This document shows, one piece after another, positions 1-9,259 of a stretch of DNA of 64,000 nucleotides. Where the stretch lies: the NCBI RefSeq assembly GCF_022750635.1, contig NZ_JAJKBG010000003.1, forward strand, positions 310,001-374,000. The letters are read 5' to 3'. A program made the translations under genes and the position numbers. This DNA comes from Brevundimonas pishanensis (GTDB lineage Bacteria > Pseudomonadota > Alphaproteobacteria > Caulobacterales > Caulobacteraceae). The notes under the pieces are model-generated. The model saw only the letters and a list, made by a program, of their open reading frames with translations. It was not told where the DNA came from and did not search any database. Position 1 is the first letter of the stretch. The number at the start of each line of letters is the position of its first letter.

Positions 1-779
1 GGATCGGGCGCTCCCGCGCTTTCTGCCAGCGCGTTCAACTCGGCACCATGTTCGGACAGGGCCAGTTGATACGCCACGGCAAAGGCCCGCGACGACGGGC
101 CGAGGCTCTCGCTCAGCAACAGGCGTCGGCGATGGAGGTCAAAGCGGCGGGTCCACTCCACCATGACTTCCGTTGGTAAGGTCCGCACGGTCAGGCCATG
201 GATGACCGCCAGTCGGTGTCTGGCGCTGGCTTCGAACCCCTCTGCATGGGGTGGCCGTTCATTGGCGAGAACAATTGCCATCGCTTCGCCCAACTGGTCC
301 AGATCGGGGAAGTGGTTGCCGCGCGACTGAATGTATTCGCGCACCCAGTCGGCGGGCGCGGCGTCTTCCAGATTTTCACCCTGTTCGGCGGCGGCGCGGG
401 CGCGTGCCCTTTGGTCGTCGAAGGCCTGATAAAGCCGCAGCAGGGCCTCGGCTACGGCAGGGGCTTCCTCGACCACCTGCATGAGCTCATGGCGCGGCGC
501 TGCAACGCCCTTGAACACGGGGTCGGCGAGGATTTCACTGAGGCGGGCTTCGTCTAGAGCGCCCGCACGGTTCAGGGTGCGCAGGTCCACATCATAGGTC
601 TCGGCCAGCTTTAGAAGCAGTTGTGCCGATACGGGGCGCTGGTTTCGCTCGATGTGGTTCAGATAGGATGGCGAGACCGACAGATCCTCTGCCATCGCCG
701 TCTGGGTCAGGCCAAGATCGCGGCGCAGCCGTTTCAGGCGTGCTCCGAGAAAGAGTTTGCGGTCGGTATTCTCCTCCAT
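1..779 (-). CDS. XRE-family transcriptional regulator, ScfR/RamB type (3' end cut by window edge)
   Basis: The visible 259 residues begin with a helix-turn-helix domain: GARLKRLRRDLGLTQTAMAE, then a recognition helix SPSYLNHIERNQRPVS near residues 30-45. A helical region follows, and the frame runs off the left edge without a stop. This layout matches the family of HTH regulators with a C-terminal short-chain fatty acyl-CoA sensing part, which includes RamB, a regulator of glyoxylate-shunt genes. The ATG lies 155 bases from the divergent isocitrate lyase gene, and the intergenic region carries repeated TGTGAC elements, so it probably controls aceA and itself. The fold assignment is from visible motifs. 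The target assignment is inferred from gene position. The missing C-terminal part prevents a check of the ligand domain. Confidence 0.85.
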   Translation of the reverse strand, partial: MEENTDRKLFLGARLKRLRRDLGLTQTAMAEDLSVSPSYLNHIERNQRPVSAQLLLKLAETYDVDLRTLNRAGALDEARLSEILADPVFKGVAAPRHELMQVVEEAPAVAEALLRLYQAFDDQRARARAAAEQGENLEDAAPADWVREYIQSRGNHFPDLDQLGEAMAIVLANERPPHAEGFEASARHRLAVIHGLTVRTLPTEVMVEWTRRFDLHRRRLLLSESLGPSSRAFAVAYQLALSEHGAELNALAESAGAPD

Positions 780-790
780 GCCGCAGTTAG

Positions 791-896
791 GTCACAATGT
801 GACTAGAAACGTCAAGTCATATTGTGACTAAGTGACATCAATGTCGCGGCAGATGCTGTGTCTTTTGTGACTGATGCGTGTTCTTTCAACTGTGAC
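791..896. promoter_or_regulatory. Operator region with four TGTGAC half-sites between regulator and aceA
   Basis: A perfect inverted repeat GTCACAATGTGAC occupies 791-803, and a near copy GTCATATTGTGAC occupies 816-828. Further TGTGAC or TTGTGAC elements end at 871 and 896. The four TGTGAC ends are at 803, 828, 871 and 896, so they form two pairs, each separated by 25 bases. The region lies between divergent genes, as expected for binding by the adjacent HTH regulator. The binding protein is inferred. Confidence 0.6.
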
Positions 897-934
897 GCGG
901 CGCTGACCGCACCATCGCAGAGACGAGAACGCCA

Positions 935-2212
935 ATGACGACCTTCCCTGATCTGGTTCCCGCACCCGCTGGCCGTTTCGACGGTATCGAGCGCCCGTAC
1001 ACGCCCGCTGATGTTCAGCGTCTGCGCGGCTCCGTGCCGATCACCCACACCCTCGCGGAACGCGGTGCCAATCGCCTGTGGGAGCTGCTGCACTCGGAGC
1101 CGTACATCAACGCTCTGGGTGCCGTCACGGGCAACCAGGCCATGCAGATGGTTCGCGCTGGCCTGAAAGCCATCTACCTGTCGGGCTGGCAGGTTGCGGC
1201 CGACGCCAACACCGCATCGGCCATGTATCCGGACCAGTCGCTGTATCCGGCCAACGCCGCGCCGGAACTGTGCCGCCGCATCAATCGCACCCTGCAACGC
1301 GCCGACCAGATTGAGCACGCCGAGGGTGGCGCCAAGCGCGACTGGTTCGCTCCGATCGTTGCCGACGCAGAAGCTGGTTTCGGTGGTCCGCTGAACAGCT
1401 TTGAAATCATGAAGGCCTTCATCGAAGCCGGTTCCGCTGGTGTCCACTTCGAAGATCAACTGGCTTCGGAGAAGAAGTGCGGCCACCTGGGCGGCAAGGT
1501 TCTGATCCCGACCCAAGCGCACGAGCGCAACCTGATCGCAGCACGTCTGGCTGCCGACGTCTGCGGCACGCCGACCCTGACGGTTGCCCGTACCGACGCT
1601 GAATCGGCCCAGCTAATCACCTCGGACATCGACGAGCGCGATCATCAGTTCATCGACCGTGAGAACCGCACGCCGGAAGGCTTCTTCCGCCTGAAGGAAG
1701 GCACCGGCCTCGATCACTGCATCGCGCGCGGCCTGTCCTATGCCAAATACGCCGACCTGCTGTGGTGGGAAACCTCGCACCCCGATCTGGACGACGCCAA
1801 GAAGTTCGCCGAGGCCGTCCAGAAGAAATATCCGGGCAAGCTGATGGCCTACAACTGCTCGCCGTCCTTCAACTGGAAGGCCAAGCTGGACGACGAAACC
1901 ATCGCCAAGTTCCAGCGCGAATTAGGTGCCATGGGCTACAAGTTCCAGTTCGTGACGCTGGCCGGCTTCCACAGCCTGAACAACGGCATGTTCGAACTGG
2001 CTTCGGGCTACCGTGATCGCGGAATGGCTGCCTATTCGGAGCTGCAACAGCGCGAATTCGGCAACGAAGCCATCGGCTACACAGCCACCCGTCACCAGCG
2101 CGAAGTCGGCACCGGTTACTTCGACGATGTCGCCACCGTCATCTCGCAGGGCCAGTCCTCGACCACGGCTCTGAAAGACTCCACCGAAACGGCACAGTTC
2201 CACGCCGCTTAA
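935..2212 (+). CDS. aceA: Isocitrate lyase
   Basis: The 425-residue product is a full-length isocitrate lyase, which cleaves isocitrate to glyoxylate and succinate in the glyoxylate shunt for growth on acetate or fatty acids. The catalytic signature [11 protein letters not shown] carries the active cysteine near residue 182. The upstream block [10 protein letters not shown] holds metal-binding acidic residues, and the substrate-contacting NCSPSFNW block lies near residue 307. The length is that of bacterial isocitrate lyases rather than the longer eukaryotic form. The ATG at 935 has only a weak ribosome binding site. Transcription is probably governed by the operators upstream and the divergent ScfR-like regulator. 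No malate synthase gene is visible in the window. Confidence 0.98.
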   Translation: MTTFPDLVPAPAGRFDGIERPYTPADVQRLRGSVPITHTLAERGANRLWELLHSEPYINALGAVTGNQAMQMVRAGLKAIYLSGWQVAADANTASAMYPDQSLYPANAAPELCRRINRTLQRADQIEHAEGGAKRDWFAPIVADAEAGFGGPLNSFEIMKAFIEAGSAGVHFEDQLASEKKCGHLGGKVLIPTQAHERNLIAARLAADVCGTPTLTVARTDAESAQLITSDIDERDHQFIDRENRTPEGFFRLKEGTGLDHCIARGLSYAKYADLLWWETSHPDLDDAKKFAEAVQKKYPGKLMAYNCSPSFNWKAKLDDETIAKFQRELGAMGYKFQFVTLAGFHSLNNGMFELASGYRDRGMAAYSELQQREFGNEAIGYTATRHQREVGTGYFDDVATVISQGQSSTTALKDSTETAQFHAA

Positions 2213-2247
2213 TACGTCCCCCACGCCTCAGAAAAAGGAGGGTTCAC

Positions 2248-2457
2248 ATGGAGCCCCTGACACGTCCGCAAGCCATCATTGATTACTGCCTCGCCCCGCT
2301 GGGTCTCAGCGGTTCCGGTGATGCCGAACGCGAAACGCGTCGTCGGCTTGAGCATGTGATCAAGACCTTCCAGGCCAAGGCCAACTCGACGCTCAGCGTG
2401 GATTTCTCGTCCATGCCGAGCCAAGTGATCAACGAGGCTGCACACGGCTACGAGTGA
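2248..2457 (+). CDS. Small conserved-looking protein downstream of isocitrate lyase, function unknown
   Basis: This 69-residue frame begins 35 bases after the aceA stop and has a strong ribosome binding site, AAGGAGGG, before its ATG. It is probably co-transcribed with aceA, since no terminator separates them and a good hairpin follows at 2484-2518. The product is soluble, with an amphipathic middle rich in arginine and glutamate (residues 24-40) and no cysteine pair, signal peptide or membrane segment. I do not recognise a family. The position suggests a role tied to the glyoxylate shunt, but this is only inference. Confidence 0.7.
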   Translation: MEPLTRPQAIIDYCLAPLGLSGSGDAERETRRRLEHVIKTFQAKANSTLSVDFSSMPSQVINEAAHGYE

Positions 2458-2483
2458 TCCGCCGCTCCTAGCTGTTGCGCCAG

Positions 2484-2518
2484 TCAGCCCGCCTGAGAAA
2501 TCAGGAGGGCTGATGTTT
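2484..2518 (+). terminator. Intrinsic terminator after aceA and the small gene
   Basis: The stem pairs 2484-2496 with 2501-2513 around a GAAA loop, with one mismatch, and is followed by TGTTTTT. The last three stem bases of the right arm at 2501-2503 are also the stop codon of the converging histidine kinase gene. Confidence 0.75.
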
Positions 2519-4762
2519 TTGGTTGGTGAGCTGATAGGTCAGTTCCAGCATTTGGCTGACATTGAAGGGCTTGGCCAAATGGGCATCGGCACCGGCGTCA
2601 AGGGACGCGGCCACATGCTCGGGCATCGCATTGGCCGTAAGCATGATGATCGGAGTGCGCGGCAGAGCGCGTTCGGTCTCGCGTTCCCGGATCATACGAG
2701 TGGCCGTCAGGCCGTCCATGACCGGCATCTGCATATCCATCAACACCAGGTCGAAGGTCTGGTTTTCAAGGGCATCCAGCGCCAACTGGCCGTTCTCGAC
2801 CTGAAATAGCGTGAAGTTCTGCGGGTCGAGGATCAACTCTACGACCCTGCGGTTTGTGGCGTTGTCATCGGCCAGAAGAATGCGCAGGCCCGTCTTGGAC
2901 GCCAGACTGGAAGGATTGGCCAATGCCTGAGCGCTGGGGGCGGGATCCGGCGACGGGTTCGGCGGCGTGATGCGCTCCAGCGGTAGTGACACCGTAAAGC
3001 TGGAGCCGAGACCGGGCTGGCTGGTCCCGTCAACGGAGCCACCCATCATGTCGGCCAGTTCAGCGCAGATCGACAGTCCAAGGCCCGAGCCACCGAAGCG
3101 ACGGGTGATCTGGTCATCGGCCTGTGCAAACCGCCCGAACAGGTGGCGCAGGTTCGCCGCTTCGAATCCGATGCCGGTGTCGTCCACGCGGATCAGCAGG
3201 TTAGTGCTACGCCGACTGACCGACAGAGAGATATGCCCCTCATTGGTGAATTTGACGGCGTTCGACAGCAGGTTGTTGAGGATCTGGCGGGTGCGCACCG
3301 CGTCGCCCATCACCCAGGTGCGGGCCTCGGGCGCGATGTGGCAGGTGAACTGCACGCCCTTTTCACTGGCGGCGTTGGCGTAGAGGTTCTGGGTGTCGTC
3401 GACCAACCGCACCAGATCGAACGGCGCGTTGGATATCTTCATCTGGCCGGACTCGATCCGCGCCAAATCGAGAATGTCACTCAGCAAAATCTGCAAGGTC
3501 TCGCTCGACGAGCGGATGAGCGCAACCATCTCGGACTGGGTGGGCGTCAGCGCCGACCGCGACAACGCCTCTGTAACGGCCACCATTCCGTTTAGCGGCG
3601 TGCGGATTTCATGGCTCATGTTGGCCAGAAATCGGCTCTTGGCGACGTTGGCACTTCGCGCCTGTTCTAGAGCGGCGGCCAGTTCGGCTTCGTGTTTCTT
3701 CTGTTCGGTAAAGTCGGACGAGAGGGTGACGAGGCCGCGGTCTTCAATCTCGCGGTTTTGTAGCCGCACCCAGCGTGTGCCGTCCTGTGATTTCAATATC
3801 CAGTCCCCGGGGACATGCTGTTCCTGCTTGTTCTTCAACCATTTCGGATCGAAGGCGGCGTTTGCAGGAAACAGGCTGGATTTCAGGCCCGCCTTGAGGG
3901 CTTCGGTATAGGTCATTCCCACGCGAAAATCGGGCTTTGGATTGCTCGACAGGCTCCGTAGCGCCTCGTTCCAGACCAGCAGCCGGCGCTTCTGATCATA
4001 CAGGGCCAAGCCCACCGGCAAGGCCTCGATGGCGCATCTGAGATTGGCAACGAATCGCTGCTGGGACCGCCAGATGGCATAGGCCAGAATGCCGACGCAC
4101 AGGATGACGGTGGTACCGACCGCCAGCTCCCATGCGGTCATGCTGGACACGTGCCAAAGATATGGCGGGCCACCCCACGATGCCAAATCCGAGCCGAACT
4201 GAGCTAATCCTGCGCTCAGCCCGATGGCTACCGTTCCCAGAGCGATATTGAGTGGCCAGTTCTTGCCGAACGGATGAAAGCCGATAAGTGCGATCAGGCC
4301 AGGGGCCAGAATGACCATTGCGATGACCGTCGGATTGAAACCGAGTGTGTCAGGGAAGGTAATCGCTAGATTACCGACTACGATTGTCAGGGATGTCCCC
4401 AGGGTCCCAGACAGAACTGCCAGATAGGACATGAGGCGAGGGCGCGAGGACCGAGGGCTGGCGATCTCCAACCGGTAGGCCAGATCGAGGCTGATGACTG
4501 CGATGGCTTGGCTCAGACAGGAGAGAAAAGGGCCAACAGGACGATCCGTCATCTCGACGAAGTCGAGATGGGGAAGCCACCAAAGCCCGTGTGCCACGAG
4601 GCCCAGCGCCATGACGCCGATGATACGGCGCCATCTTTCGGGCAGGGGCAGGGCCAGTCGCACTGTGCTGATCGCCAGCACGAAAATGACCATGGCATAC
4701 AGACTGGCAACCCAATATCGGGTGTCAGGCATTACTGTTTGCCAACCGAGAATCGGCTCCAT
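2501..4762 (-). CDS. Membrane hybrid sensor histidine kinase with PAS and receiver domains
   Basis: The 753-residue product has about seven hydrophobic segments in the first 255 residues, then a PAS-like domain (IEALPVGLALYDQKRRLLVW). A HisKA domain follows with phospho-accepting histidine near residue 384 in NMSHEIRTPLNG. The HATPase domain shows the DTGIGF and GSGLGLSI boxes. The C-terminal receiver domain carries its phospho-accepting aspartate near residue 676 in LMDMQMPVMDG. I place the start at the ATG at 4762 because GGTGGAGG precedes it. A longer reading to 4897 lacks such a site. It stands alone and divergent from phoR, with no partner regulator beside it. The signal it senses cannot be told from sequence. 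Confidence 0.93.
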   Translation of the reverse strand: MEPILGWQTVMPDTRYWVASLYAMVIFVLAISTVRLALPLPERWRRIIGVMALGLVAHGLWWLPHLDFVEMTDRPVGPFLSCLSQAIAVISLDLAYRLEIASPRSSRPRLMSYLAVLSGTLGTSLTIVVGNLAITFPDTLGFNPTVIAMVILAPGLIALIGFHPFGKNWPLNIALGTVAIGLSAGLAQFGSDLASWGGPPYLWHVSSMTAWELAVGTTVILCVGILAYAIWRSQQRFVANLRCAIEALPVGLALYDQKRRLLVWNEALRSLSSNPKPDFRVGMTYTEALKAGLKSSLFPANAAFDPKWLKNKQEQHVPGDWILKSQDGTRWVRLQNREIEDRGLVTLSSDFTEQKKHEAELAAALEQARSANVAKSRFLANMSHEIRTPLNGMVAVTEALSRSALTPTQSEMVALIRSSSETLQILLSDILDLARIESGQMKISNAPFDLVRLVDDTQNLYANAASEKGVQFTCHIAPEARTWVMGDAVRTRQILNNLLSNAVKFTNEGHISLSVSRRSTNLLIRVDDTGIGFEAANLRHLFGRFAQADDQITRRFGGSGLGLSICAELADMMGGSVDGTSQPGLGSSFTVSLPLERITPPNPSPDPAPSAQALANPSSLASKTGLRILLADDNATNRRVVELILDPQNFTLFQVENGQLALDALENQTFDLVLMDMQMPVMDGLTATRMIRERETERALPRTPIIMLTANAMPEHVAASLDAGADAHLAKPFNVSQMLELTYQLTNQKHQPS

Positions 4763-4940
4763 CAGACGACCTCCACCACTTGGATAACGATGGTATCCCG
4801 TTTCTATGTGGTGTGAATAGCAAAGTCTATTTGCGTACGCCGGGGTGAACGTCGCGCTGGTTTCGCAACGCAAAGATAAAGACGACGAAAACGGCACCGT
4901 GGGCTAATGTTCGCGCGCTGATTTCTTGTATTGGACCTCG

Positions 4941-6365
4941 ATGGCTTACGATCCCCAGCATTCGCCTGTTGCGCCCGTTGCTTCGTCCCGTCTCTGGACG
5001 GCGGGAGCCAGTGGGGGGATGGCGGTCACGATAATGCTGGTTCTGGCCGTCATGCAGCCCAGCTTGGCAGGGTGGCTGGTACTCGGTGCGCTGGCCGTTG
5101 CGTTCACCACATGGATCGTGAACCGCACGCCACCGGCAGAGCAGTCGCATCTTCCCGTGGCAATGGACGCACAGGTCGAGGCAGCGGGCGACGCCGGCCT
5201 GATGGCTGACGTTTTCGAGGCCAGCTACGATCCCATGATGATTATCGCGGGCGGCGAGGCCGACGATATCGCGGGCCGCCGCATCCTGTTGGCCAATGCC
5301 GCTGCACGCGAGCTTTTCCCTATTAGCAACAGCGGGACGCTGCTGGTTGCGGTTATCCGCGAGCCGGGAGTGCTGGAAGCGGTCGACGAGGCGCTATTCC
5401 TGAACGAGGCCTGCCGCGTCGACTATATCGGTGGCGGCGCTCAGGAACGGCACTGGCGCGCGCAGGTCCACCCGCTGCCTGCCCGTGACGGGCAAGGGCG
5501 TCAGGAACCCCTGGCGCTTTTGACCCTCAAGGACGAGACCGATCTGCGCCGCATCGAGCGCATGCGTGTGGATTTCCTCGCCAATGCCAGCCACGAACTT
5601 CGCACGCCCCTGGCCTCTCTGACAGGCTTCATCGAAACGCTGCGGGGGCATGCCAAGGACGATCCCAAGGCCCGTGACCGCTTCCTCGACATCATGGCAA
5701 CCCAAGCCGATCGCATGAGTCGACTGGTCGCCGACCTGTTGTCGCTGTCGCGTATCGAGTTGAATGAGCACATCGCACCCCACGGTCGGGTCGATCTGGC
5801 ACGAGCCACCTCGGACGTGCTGGACGCCGTCAGCGTCATATCGCGAGAGCGCGGTGTGACCGTTCGGGCGGATCTGGGGATTGGCGGTGCGGACGTCATC
5901 GGTGAGCGCGACGAGATTGTTCAGGTCGTCCAGAACCTCGTCGATAATGCGCTGAAGTACTCCACGGCAGGCGGCCATATCGAACTGACCATCGAGCGGG
6001 ACCGCTCTCTGGACGAGACCATGGTGTCGCGCATGCAGGAAAGCACGCGCCTGTCACTGGTGACGCCAGATCGCGAACAGGGCGCGCGATATGTCGTCGT
6101 GACCGTTCGGGACCACGGTCCGGGTATGGCGCGCGAACACCTGCCAAGGCTCACCGAGCGATTCTACCGTATCGAGGGACAAAAAAGCGGTGAGCGCCAA
6201 GGTACGGGGCTGGGCTTGGCCATTGTGCGTCACATTGTCATCCGTCACCGCGGCGCACTTTCTGTGGAAAGTGTGCTGGGTTCCGGCGCTTTATTCGCTG
6301 CGGCCTTCCCAATAGCCCCGCAACGCCAGCTCACCTCTGCAGAAACTTTGGAAGAAATCCTATAG
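4941..6365 (+). CDS. phoR: Phosphate regulon sensor histidine kinase PhoR
   Basis: The product of about 474 residues has two hydrophobic segments near residues 22-60 and a degenerate PAS-like region (residues 90-200). The kinase core carries the H-box FLANASHELRTPLASLTGF, with histidine near residue 218, followed by N, G1 (DHGPGM) and G2 (GTGLGLAI) boxes. The architecture and the position before pstC-pstA-pstB-phoU-phoB identify it as PhoR. PhoR phosphorylates PhoB under phosphate starvation and dephosphorylates it in phosphate excess. The ATG at 4941 is preferred over a TTG at 4926, although neither has a strong ribosome binding site. The Pho box lies after this gene, so phoR is probably transcribed from its own promoter and also feeds into the downstream genes. 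Confidence 0.93.
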   Translation: MAYDPQHSPVAPVASSRLWTAGASGGMAVTIMLVLAVMQPSLAGWLVLGALAVAFTTWIVNRTPPAEQSHLPVAMDAQVEAAGDAGLMADVFEASYDPMMIIAGGEADDIAGRRILLANAAARELFPISNSGTLLVAVIREPGVLEAVDEALFLNEACRVDYIGGGAQERHWRAQVHPLPARDGQGRQEPLALLTLKDETDLRRIERMRVDFLANASHELRTPLASLTGFIETLRGHAKDDPKARDRFLDIMATQADRMSRLVADLLSLSRIELNEHIAPHGRVDLARATSDVLDAVSVISRERGVTVRADLGIGGADVIGERDEIVQVVQNLVDNALKYSTAGGHIELTIERDRSLDETMVSRMQESTRLSLVTPDREQGARYVVVTVRDHGPGMAREHLPRLTERFYRIEGQKSGERQGTGLGLAIVRHIVIRHRGALSVESVLGSGALFAAAFPIAPQRQLTSAETLEEIL

Positions 6366-6426
6366 TTTGCAATAGCTTCGCGCTTCAACTTGCGATGCTT
6401 TTCCCTGCTATTTATGCGGCCTTGGC

Positions 6427-6444
6427 GTGTAACAGAACTGTCAT
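6427..6444 (+). promoter_or_regulatory. Predicted Pho box (PhoB binding site) upstream of pstC
   Basis: The sequence GTGTAACAGAACTGTCAT is a good match to the known Pho box layout of two CTGTCAT-like 7-mers separated by a 4-base AT-rich spacer: first repeat TGTAAC, second repeat CTGTCAT. It lies about 97 bases before the pstC start, a suitable place for PhoB activation of the pst operon. Confidence 0.75.
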
Positions 6445-6540
6445 GCATCCGTCTTATTCCGCTCGCCTTTCGCGGGCAGTTTCGGCCCGAATTTAAGGTC
6501 CTCCATTCGGGGGACTGTTAAGTGTGCCCCTCGGATCTGA

Positions 6541-7971
6541 ATGACCTGGATTTTTCTGATTTTCATGGCGGTGTTTGCGGTGCTGTCCTTCTGGGGCGGT
6601 CGCAAGCTGGCTGTGCGTCGTAGCCAAGGCGTCAAACCCCATTCGCGCCCGGGCCAGCATGGTCTGTACGCCGCTATCGGGGTGCTTGCGCCGGCGTTGG
6701 CCGTGATGATCCTTGCTGCCGTCTTCTCTGCACCGATTGAGCGTCAACTGATCGCTGCGGGTGCGCCGGAAGCGGTTTCGCAGCTTGAGCCGTTCCGCCG
6801 CGAAGCCTTCATCGCCGATGCCCGTCGCGTGGGGCAGGGTGGTGAGGCGCTGCAGATCTGGGCCGCGCCCTATGCGGAACTGCTGCCGACCGAGGGCCGC
6901 CGTGCTCATAGCATCCATGCAGCCCTGAGCTGGGGTGGCATGACCGCCGCAGTGATTGCCGCCATTCTGGGCGCACTTTTCGTCGCCTTCCGTATTCGCC
7001 CTGAGCTGCGTGCCCGTAATGCGGTCGAAGGCTGGGTCGTGGGCGTACTGTTCGCCTGTGCGACCGTTGCGGTTCTGACGACCGTCGGCATCATCTTCTC
7101 GCTGGTCTACGACTCCTTGCGTTTCTTCAGCATGGTGTCGGCATTCGAGTTCCTGTTCGGCACCAAATGGAGCCCGCAGATCGCTATTCGCGCCGATCAG
7201 GTCGGCTCGTCGGGTGCGTTCGGCGCTGTGCCGCTGTTCGCGGGTACTTTCCTGATCATGCTGATTGCGATGGCGGTTGCCGCGCCGGTCGGCCTGTTCT
7301 CGGCCATCTATCTGTCGGAGTACGCATCCAAGACGACCCGCGCCGTGGTCAAGCCGCTGCTGGAGGTTCTGGCCGGTGTTCCGACCGTTGTGTACGGCTT
7401 CTTCGCGGCCCTGACGGTTGGTCCGGCGCTGCGGGTCTTCTTCAACACCATCGGTGGATGGCTGGCGGGTGGTCCGCTGGACGGCATTGGCCAGTATCTG
7501 CTGCTGGTCCAGAACCAGATGGCTCTGGTGGCCGGTGCGGTCATGGGCATCATGCTGATCCCGTTCGTGTCGTCGCTGTCGGACGACATCATGAACGCGG
7601 TGCCGCAGTCGCTGCGTGATGGCTCCTACGCCATGGGCGCAACCAAGTCCGAGACGGTGAAGAAGGTGCTTCTACCTGCCGCTCTGCCGGGTATCGCCGG
7701 CGCTCTGCTGCTGGCTGTGTCGCGCGCGATCGGCGAGACCATGATTGTGACCATGGCCGCCGGTCTGGCCGCCAAGCTGACGCTCAATCCGCTCGAAACC
7801 GTCACGACCGTCACCGTTCAGATCGTCACCCTGCTGACGGGTGACCAAGAGTTCAACAGCCCGAAAACGCTGGCCGCCTTCGGTCTGGGCCTGACGCTGT
7901 TCGTCGTCACCCTGGCCCTGAACGTGGTCGCCATGCGTATCGTGCAAGCTTACCGTGAACAATATGACTGA
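6541..7971 (+). CDS. pstC: Phosphate ABC transporter permease PstC
   Basis: This 476-residue inner-membrane protein is one of the two permeases of the high-affinity phosphate importer. The N-terminal half (residues 1-210) has three hydrophobic segments and a large non-membrane stretch absent from the short enterobacterial form. The C-terminal half (from about residue 230) is the typical six-segment binding-protein-dependent permease domain. The EAA loop is visible as SLRDGSYAMGATKSETVKKV, followed by LPAALPGIAGALLLAVSRAIGET. It follows the Pho box and overlaps the next gene by a few bases, showing translational coupling with pstA. No periplasmic phosphate-binding protein gene (pstS) is present beside it. 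Confidence 0.95.
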   Translation: MTWIFLIFMAVFAVLSFWGGRKLAVRRSQGVKPHSRPGQHGLYAAIGVLAPALAVMILAAVFSAPIERQLIAAGAPEAVSQLEPFRREAFIADARRVGQGGEALQIWAAPYAELLPTEGRRAHSIHAALSWGGMTAAVIAAILGALFVAFRIRPELRARNAVEGWVVGVLFACATVAVLTTVGIIFSLVYDSLRFFSMVSAFEFLFGTKWSPQIAIRADQVGSSGAFGAVPLFAGTFLIMLIAMAVAAPVGLFSAIYLSEYASKTTRAVVKPLLEVLAGVPTVVYGFFAALTVGPALRVFFNTIGGWLAGGPLDGIGQYLLLVQNQMALVAGAVMGIMLIPFVSSLSDDIMNAVPQSLRDGSYAMGATKSETVKKVLLPAALPGIAGALLLAVSRAIGETMIVTMAAGLAAKLTLNPLETVTTVTVQIVTLLTGDQEFNSPKTLAAFGLGLTLFVVTLALNVVAMRIVQAYREQYD

Positions 7972-9259
7972 CGCCGTTACCCCATCGGGCGCTGTCAGTG
8001 CCCGCACGCAAAAGCTTCAGGCCCGCCTGAAGTCGCGCTATGCCCGCGAGAACCGTTTCAAGTGGGCGGGACGTGCCGCGATTGGCGCTGCGCTGCTGTT
8101 CCTCGTCATCCTGCTCAGCAGCATTGTGATGCAGGGCTATACGGCCTTCTACGCGCACAGCGTGACGCTGCCGGTCTATATGGATCCGGCACGTATTGAT
8201 CGCGCCTACCCGCAGGGCACCAACTTCGAGTTTATGGTTGCCGAGCAGCAAATGGCGCGCATGGGCGTGACCGACGATGCTGCAGGCACCAAGACCAAGG
8301 CCATGCGTGACCTGTTGTCGTCGGAGCTGAAGTTCATCGCTGGCGACCGCGTCCGCGCCCAGCCGGCCCTGATCGGTCAGACCCTGCCGATCTCGACCCC
8401 GCTCTCGGACGATGCGGAGATGTATCTGAAGGGCAAGATTACCCGCGATACGCCCGAAGAGTTCCGCCGCGTGACCGACCAGCAGATGGCTTGGCTGGAC
8501 AAGTTTAAAGCCGATGGTCTGGTGCGCTCGCACTTCAACAGTGCCATGTTCACCAACGGCGACTCCACCCAGCCCGAGCTGGCTGGCCTGTTGGGCGCGG
8601 TCATCGGTTCGGCTCTGATGCTGATGGTCACTGCCTTCATTGCCATTCCGGTCGGCGTGTTCGCCGCTGTGTGGCTTGAGGAGTATGCGCCGCGTAACCG
8701 GCTGACCGCTATTATTGAGGTCAACATCAACAACCTCGCTGCGGTGCCGTCGATTGTTTACGGCCTGCTGGGTCTGGCGCTGTTCATCAACTTCCTGCAC
8801 TTGCCGCGTGCCAGCCCGATGGTCGGTGGTCTGGTGCTGGCGCTGATGGCGCTGCCGACCATCATCATCGCCACCCGTTCCGCGCTGAAGGCCGTCCCAC
8901 CGTCGATCCGTGAAGCGGCTCTGGCCATGGGTGCCAGCCGTACCCAGACCGTGTTCCAGCACGTCCTGCCGCTGGCCATGCCGGGTGTGATGACGGGTTC
9001 GATCATCTCGATGGCCCACGCACTGGGCGAAACCGCCCCGCTGCTGCTGATCGGTATGATCAGCTTCGTGCCGGGTATCTCGGCAGCGATTGACGCACCG
9101 GCTGGTGCTCTGCCTTCGCTTATCTATATCTGGGAGAATGCCTCGGAGCGCGCGTTCCACGAACGGACCGCAGCCGCCATCCTTGTCCTTCTCGCCTTCA
9201 TGATCGTCATGAACGCCGCCGCCATTGTTGTGCGTCGTCGATTCGAACGTCGGTGGTAA
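7964..9259 (+). CDS. pstA: Phosphate ABC transporter permease PstA
   Basis: This product of about 431 residues is the second permease of the Pst importer. An N-terminal membrane segment (about residues 35-58) is followed by a 120-residue extracytoplasmic insert. The conserved permease domain follows, with the EAA loop [20 protein letters not shown] and [13 protein letters not shown]. The ATG at 7964 lies inside the pstC stop region (ATGACTGA). A GTG at 7955 is the alternative start. The last codon overlaps the pstB start as TAATG, so the three transport genes are translationally coupled. Confidence 0.95.
   Translation: MTDAVTPSGAVSARTQKLQARLKSRYARENRFKWAGRAAIGAALLFLVILLSSIVMQGYTAFYAHSVTLPVYMDPARIDRAYPQGTNFEFMVAEQQMARMGVTDDAAGTKTKAMRDLLSSELKFIAGDRVRAQPALIGQTLPISTPLSDDAEMYLKGKITRDTPEEFRRVTDQQMAWLDKFKADGLVRSHFNSAMFTNGDSTQPELAGLLGAVIGSALMLMVTAFIAIPVGVFAAVWLEEYAPRNRLTAIIEVNINNLAAVPSIVYGLLGLALFINFLHLPRASPMVGGLVLALMALPTIIIATRSALKAVPPSIREAALAMGASRTQTVFQHVLPLAMPGVMTGSIISMAHALGETAPLLLIGMISFVPGISAAIDAPAGALPSLIYIWENASERAFHERTAAAILVLLAFMIVMNAAAIVVRRRFERRW

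Noticed and set aside
812..1522. Long open frame antisense to aceA
   Set aside because: It lies opposite a clear isocitrate lyase gene, has no family match and reflects high GC codon bias.
7907..9160. 417-codon frame on the minus strand
   Set aside because: It is the shadow of pstA; low-complexity His/Gln/Arg text and no ribosome site.
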